9,404 nt of DNA from Saprospiraceae bacterium UBA7328 (lineage in GTDB: Bacteria > Bacteroidota > Bacteroidia > Chitinophagales > Saprospiraceae): contig DKPS01000130.1 of assembly GCA_002471345.1 (NCBI GenBank), positions 1-9,404 of the forward strand, read 5' to 3'. Made by a program: the position numbers and the translations under genes. The notes below the pieces were generated by a model, which was not told the DNA's origin, searched no databases, and saw only the letters and a program-made list of their open reading frames with translations. Positions within the stretch are counted from its first letter, which is position 1. The number at the start of each line of letters is the position of its first letter. Shown here piece after piece: positions 7,013 to 9,404 of this stretch.

Positions 7013-8197
7013 GTGAAAAGCTTACAATTAGATTTTAAGAGAAAACTATTGCTCATTTTAATAATTCTAAGTTCCACCATCATCTACTCTCAATCTGAAG
7101 AAAAAGAATCTAAGATCCATATCAACGGTTACATTAAATCTTTACAAGGTCTTTTCGATTTCTCATTGGCACCAGGACAACCTAGACAAACCATAACTGA
7201 CAATTTCCTTCATCACAGGCTCAATCTCGATTACTACATATCTGACAATATCACATTCAAAAGTGGGCTAAGAACAAGACTATTCTTTGGTGAATTTTCA
7301 AGAATCCAACCAGGTTATGGAAATTTATTAACTGAAGGTGGCAATGATGTAATCAATATGACTTTGATCAATTCTGGTCAGAATATATTGCTTCATAGTA
7401 TTGTAGATAGAGCATATCTAGAATACACAAAAGAGAACCTTGAAGTAAGATTGGGTAGACAACGCATAAATTGGGGTATTAACACTTTATGGAATCCTAA
7501 TGATTTATTTAATGCATATTCTTTCACTGATTTTGATTATGCTGAAAGACCTGGATCTGATGCACTGAGGGTGCGATATTTTATCGGATTTGCTGGAAGT
7601 ATTGAATTTGCTATTAAAGCTTTTAAAGATACCAATGAAATTGTCGCTGTGGGACTCTACAAATTCAATAAAAACAATTATGACTATCAGATTCTAGCTG
7701 GATGGAGTGGTAAAGATGTTGTCCTTGGTGGAGGTTGGGCAGGAAGCATAAGTGACGTTGGGTTTAAAGGGGAATTCAGTTGGTTTAATTCTACATCTGA
7801 TGAAGTTGATAATGCATTTGCTATAACTTCAAGTTTTGATTATTCCTTGGGAAATGGTACCTACTTCATTGGTGGGTTGCTTTTCAATGATTCCTCAAAC
7901 AATCAATCCAATTCTAATATTTTTTCTTTTGATTTATCTGCTAGAAACCTCTACCCCTATAAATGGTCCACTTTTATTCAAACTACCATTCCTATTACTC
8001 CTTTGATAAATGGAGGTTTTGCTTTTATCTATTCTCCAGTTGAAAGTCGTCCTATTTTTCTCAGCCCTACTCTCTCCTACTCCATTGCTAACAATTTGGA
8101 TGTAGACCTTGTAGGGCAATTGGTTTTGCAAGACGGGGCTAATGGATACGGCAGTCAAGCCAATGTATTTTATTTAAGGATGAAATGGAGTTATTGA
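7013..8197 (+). CDS. Predicted outer-membrane beta-barrel protein (DUF1302/porin-like)
   Basis: The 394-residue protein starts with a signal peptide (KRKLLLILIILSSTIIYSQ, predicted cleavage before Gln27). It continues with many short alternating amphipathic strands and ends in an aromatic residue within YLRMKWSY, as expected of an outer-membrane beta-barrel. The stretch at 147-167 (LGRQRINWG followed by LWNPNDLFN) resembles a conserved block I associate with DUF1302-type barrels; that match is from memory and was not searched. The start is GTG at 7013. No in-frame ATG exists between it and the upstream stop TAA at 6995-6997, and later starts would destroy the signal peptide. The GTG overlaps an out-of-frame ATG that runs directly into TGA (ATGTGA). 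It lies 58 bp after the ATPase gene and 26 bp before the GH10 gene. An outer-membrane exit or delivery point for the ABC/LolA-like module is plausible. A sugar or lipid porin is the main alternative. Confidence 0.75.
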   Translation: MKSLQLDFKRKLLLILIILSSTIIYSQSEEKESKIHINGYIKSLQGLFDFSLAPGQPRQTITDNFLHHRLNLDYYISDNITFKSGLRTRLFFGEFSRIQPGYGNLLTEGGNDVINMTLINSGQNILLHSIVDRAYLEYTKENLEVRLGRQRINWGINTLWNPNDLFNAYSFTDFDYAERPGSDALRVRYFIGFAGSIEFAIKAFKDTNEIVAVGLYKFNKNNYDYQILAGWSGKDVVLGGGWAGSISDVGFKGEFSWFNSTSDEVDNAFAITSSFDYSLGNGTYFIGGLLFNDSSNNQSNSNIFSFDLSARNLYPYKWSTFIQTTIPITPLINGGFAFIYSPVESRPIFLSPTLSYSIANNLDVDLVGQLVLQDGANGYGSQANVFYLRMKWSY

Positions 8198-8223
8198 TGA
8201 AGTAATAGGTATATTAACCTTTA

Positions 8224-9404
8224 ATGGGAATTCTTTGGCAACTTTTTAAACCTCAAATCATTGCAGTCTCTTTGGCACTATTGATATTGATAGCGTGGTT
8301 AATTTGGCCCAGAAGACATAAAAAAACTAGAAGGAGGTTATTGATGCTCAATGGACTTGTAATTTTAACAAGCATTGTGACTTCCATATATACTTATTGG
8401 CCCAGAGAATATGATAAAACCTATCTAAATGATGAAGTTTCTACATTAATCAAATCTACTTCATTAAAAACTCTAGCAGATTCAATTCCATTCTATATCG
8501 GTGTGGCTACATCTCCAAATTCTGAATATAAAGAATTGATTTCTACAGAGTTCAATTCTTTGGTAGCGGAAAATCATTTTAAGCCCGGCTCTCTTCTAAA
8601 AGATGCTAATAATTGGGAATTCGATTTTTCAGATGCTGATAGGATAGTTCAATTTGCTCAAAAGAATGATATGAGATTGAGAGGGCATACTCTGATATGG
8701 GGTAAATATCCGGGTATGACTCATCCTGTAGAATGGATAGATCAAGTAAAAGAATCAACTGACCCAGAAATAGAGATGAAAGCCATTATCTCTCAATATA
8801 TTAAAATCGTAATGGGGCATTTTAAGGGGAAAGTGGTTTCATGGGACGTAGTTAATGAACCGATGGGATCAAAAGGGCTCTACTCATGCATATTCACTGA
8901 GGCAATGGGTGAAGAGTATATCGAATATGCATTTAGAGAAGCTCATAAAGTAGACCCTGACTGTGCTCTTTATCTTAATGAGCAAATAGTAAATTACTCA
9001 AGTACTCAAGCAAAAGAATTTTTAAATTTATTAAAACGATTGGTTGCCAAAGAAGTCCCAATTCATGGGGTAGGCTTACAATCTCATCATATTAGTCATA
9101 TCCATGATCTAGATGGAATGAAAAAGTATATACGATCGATTGCTGAGCTTGGCCTTGATGTGGAGATAACAGAATTAGACATGAGGCTTTTGCTATTTGG
9201 AAATGAAAATGACCCATATAATGCGCAGGGTGATCAATATAAAAATGTAGTACAAATCTGCATAGATGATCCAGCTTGCAAAGGGGTAACATTATGGGGC
9301 CTCACGGATAAAAGCAACTGGATGGATGCCATACCTCCCTTCAAATGGAAAAGTCCTAATAGTCCAAATATCTTTGATGAAGAGATGACTCGAAAACCTG
9401 CTTA
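8224..9404 (+). CDS. Membrane-tethered GH10 endo-1,4-beta-xylanase-like enzyme (3' end cut by window edge)
   Basis: The frame is open from ATG 8224 to the right edge (393 residues). TAA at 8215-8217 lies just upstream in frame, so the start is firm. Residues 11-28 and 40-58 form two hydrophobic helices joined by the basic loop RRHKKTRRR. By the positive-inside rule the loop is cytoplasmic and the catalytic domain (about 85 onward) is periplasmic. GH10 residues are all in place: AEN at 115-117 with Lys120; RGHTLIW with His155 and Trp159; WDVVNEP with Asn211 and acid/base Glu212; GLQSH with Gln286 and His288; EITELD with nucleophile Glu317; Trp358, Asp362 and Trp366 in the LWGLTDKSNW block. GH10 enzymes cut beta-1,4-xylan backbones by a retaining mechanism. 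The last visible residues, TRKPA followed by TA, look like the family's usual KPAY ending, so only about 5-20 residues are probably missing. No SusC/SusD genes are nearby. Confidence 0.93.
   Translation, partial: MGILWQLFKPQIIAVSLALLILIAWLIWPRRHKKTRRRLLMLNGLVILTSIVTSIYTYWPREYDKTYLNDEVSTLIKSTSLKTLADSIPFYIGVATSPNSEYKELISTEFNSLVAENHFKPGSLLKDANNWEFDFSDADRIVQFAQKNDMRLRGHTLIWGKYPGMTHPVEWIDQVKESTDPEIEMKAIISQYIKIVMGHFKGKVVSWDVVNEPMGSKGLYSCIFTEAMGEEYIEYAFREAHKVDPDCALYLNEQIVNYSSTQAKEFLNLLKRLVAKEVPIHGVGLQSHHISHIHDLDGMKKYIRSIAELGLDVEITELDMRLLLFGNENDPYNAQGDQYKNVVQICIDDPACKGVTLWGLTDKSNWMDAIPPFKWKSPNSPNIFDEEMTRKPA

Noticed and set aside
7934..8158. 74-residue minus-strand frame within the barrel gene
   Set aside because: Antisense to a well-supported beta-barrel coding sequence, with no motif of its own.
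8207..8220. Imperfect inverted repeat AGGTATATTAACCT before the GH10 gene
   Set aside because: Only 4-bp arms pair cleanly; too short to call a terminator or operator, so the barrel and GH10 genes may be cotranscribed.
9092..9292. 66-residue minus-strand frame near the right edge
   Set aside because: Antisense to the GH10 catalytic domain, including the nucleophile region; the plus-strand frame is clearly the real gene.

Overview
This 9.4 kb window is AT-rich. It probably comes from a member of the Bacteroidota (a Cytophagales- or Flavobacteriales-like, free-living organism). The evidence is low GC, almost no Shine-Dalgarno sequences before the genes, a TAnnTTTG-type promoter element at 2873-2880, signal peptides ending in -QSQ or -YSQ, and the mix of envelope and glycoside hydrolase genes. 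The phylum call is an inference from style, not from a marker gene.

Left part (1-2472). The C-terminal end of a TPR-repeat protein enters from the left edge on the + strand. Its stop codon abuts, with no gap, the stop codon of a minus-strand gene for a membrane-anchored alpha/beta hydrolase of the prolyl iminopeptidase type. That hydrolase is preceded by a 59-residue, two-helix membrane protein whose stop overlaps the hydrolase start (ATGA). Further upstream on the minus strand is a lipoprotein of the endonuclease/exonuclease/phosphatase superfamily. The three minus-strand genes may form one transcription unit.

Middle (2473-2909). A 437-bp non-coding divergent region separates the minus-strand unit from a plus-strand gene run. 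It holds a candidate promoter and a pair of 10-bp TTTTAAAATT boxes 21 bp apart.

Right part (2910-9404). Six plus-strand genes follow: a secreted LolA-like lipoprotein-sorting-type protein; two paralogous FtsX/MacB-type ABC permeases; a LolD/MacB-type ATPase; a predicted outer-membrane beta-barrel; and a GH10 endo-xylanase-like enzyme, tethered to the membrane by a helical hairpin and cut by the right edge. The first five have the parts expected of an envelope-spanning export route: an energised inner-membrane ABC complex, a periplasmic lipid/lipoprotein carrier and an outer-membrane barrel. Function and cargo are inference. A 30-bp perfect palindrome lies between the LolA-like gene and the permeases and may set their relative expression. 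The GH10 enzyme follows the barrel gene by 26 bp. All the active-site residues I could check are present, but its anchoring and its neighbourhood are unusual for that family.

The most interesting candidate system is the LolA-like / permease pair / ATPase / barrel module with its attached GH10 enzyme. Also worth attention are the overlooked 59-residue membrane protein and the 30-bp palindrome.
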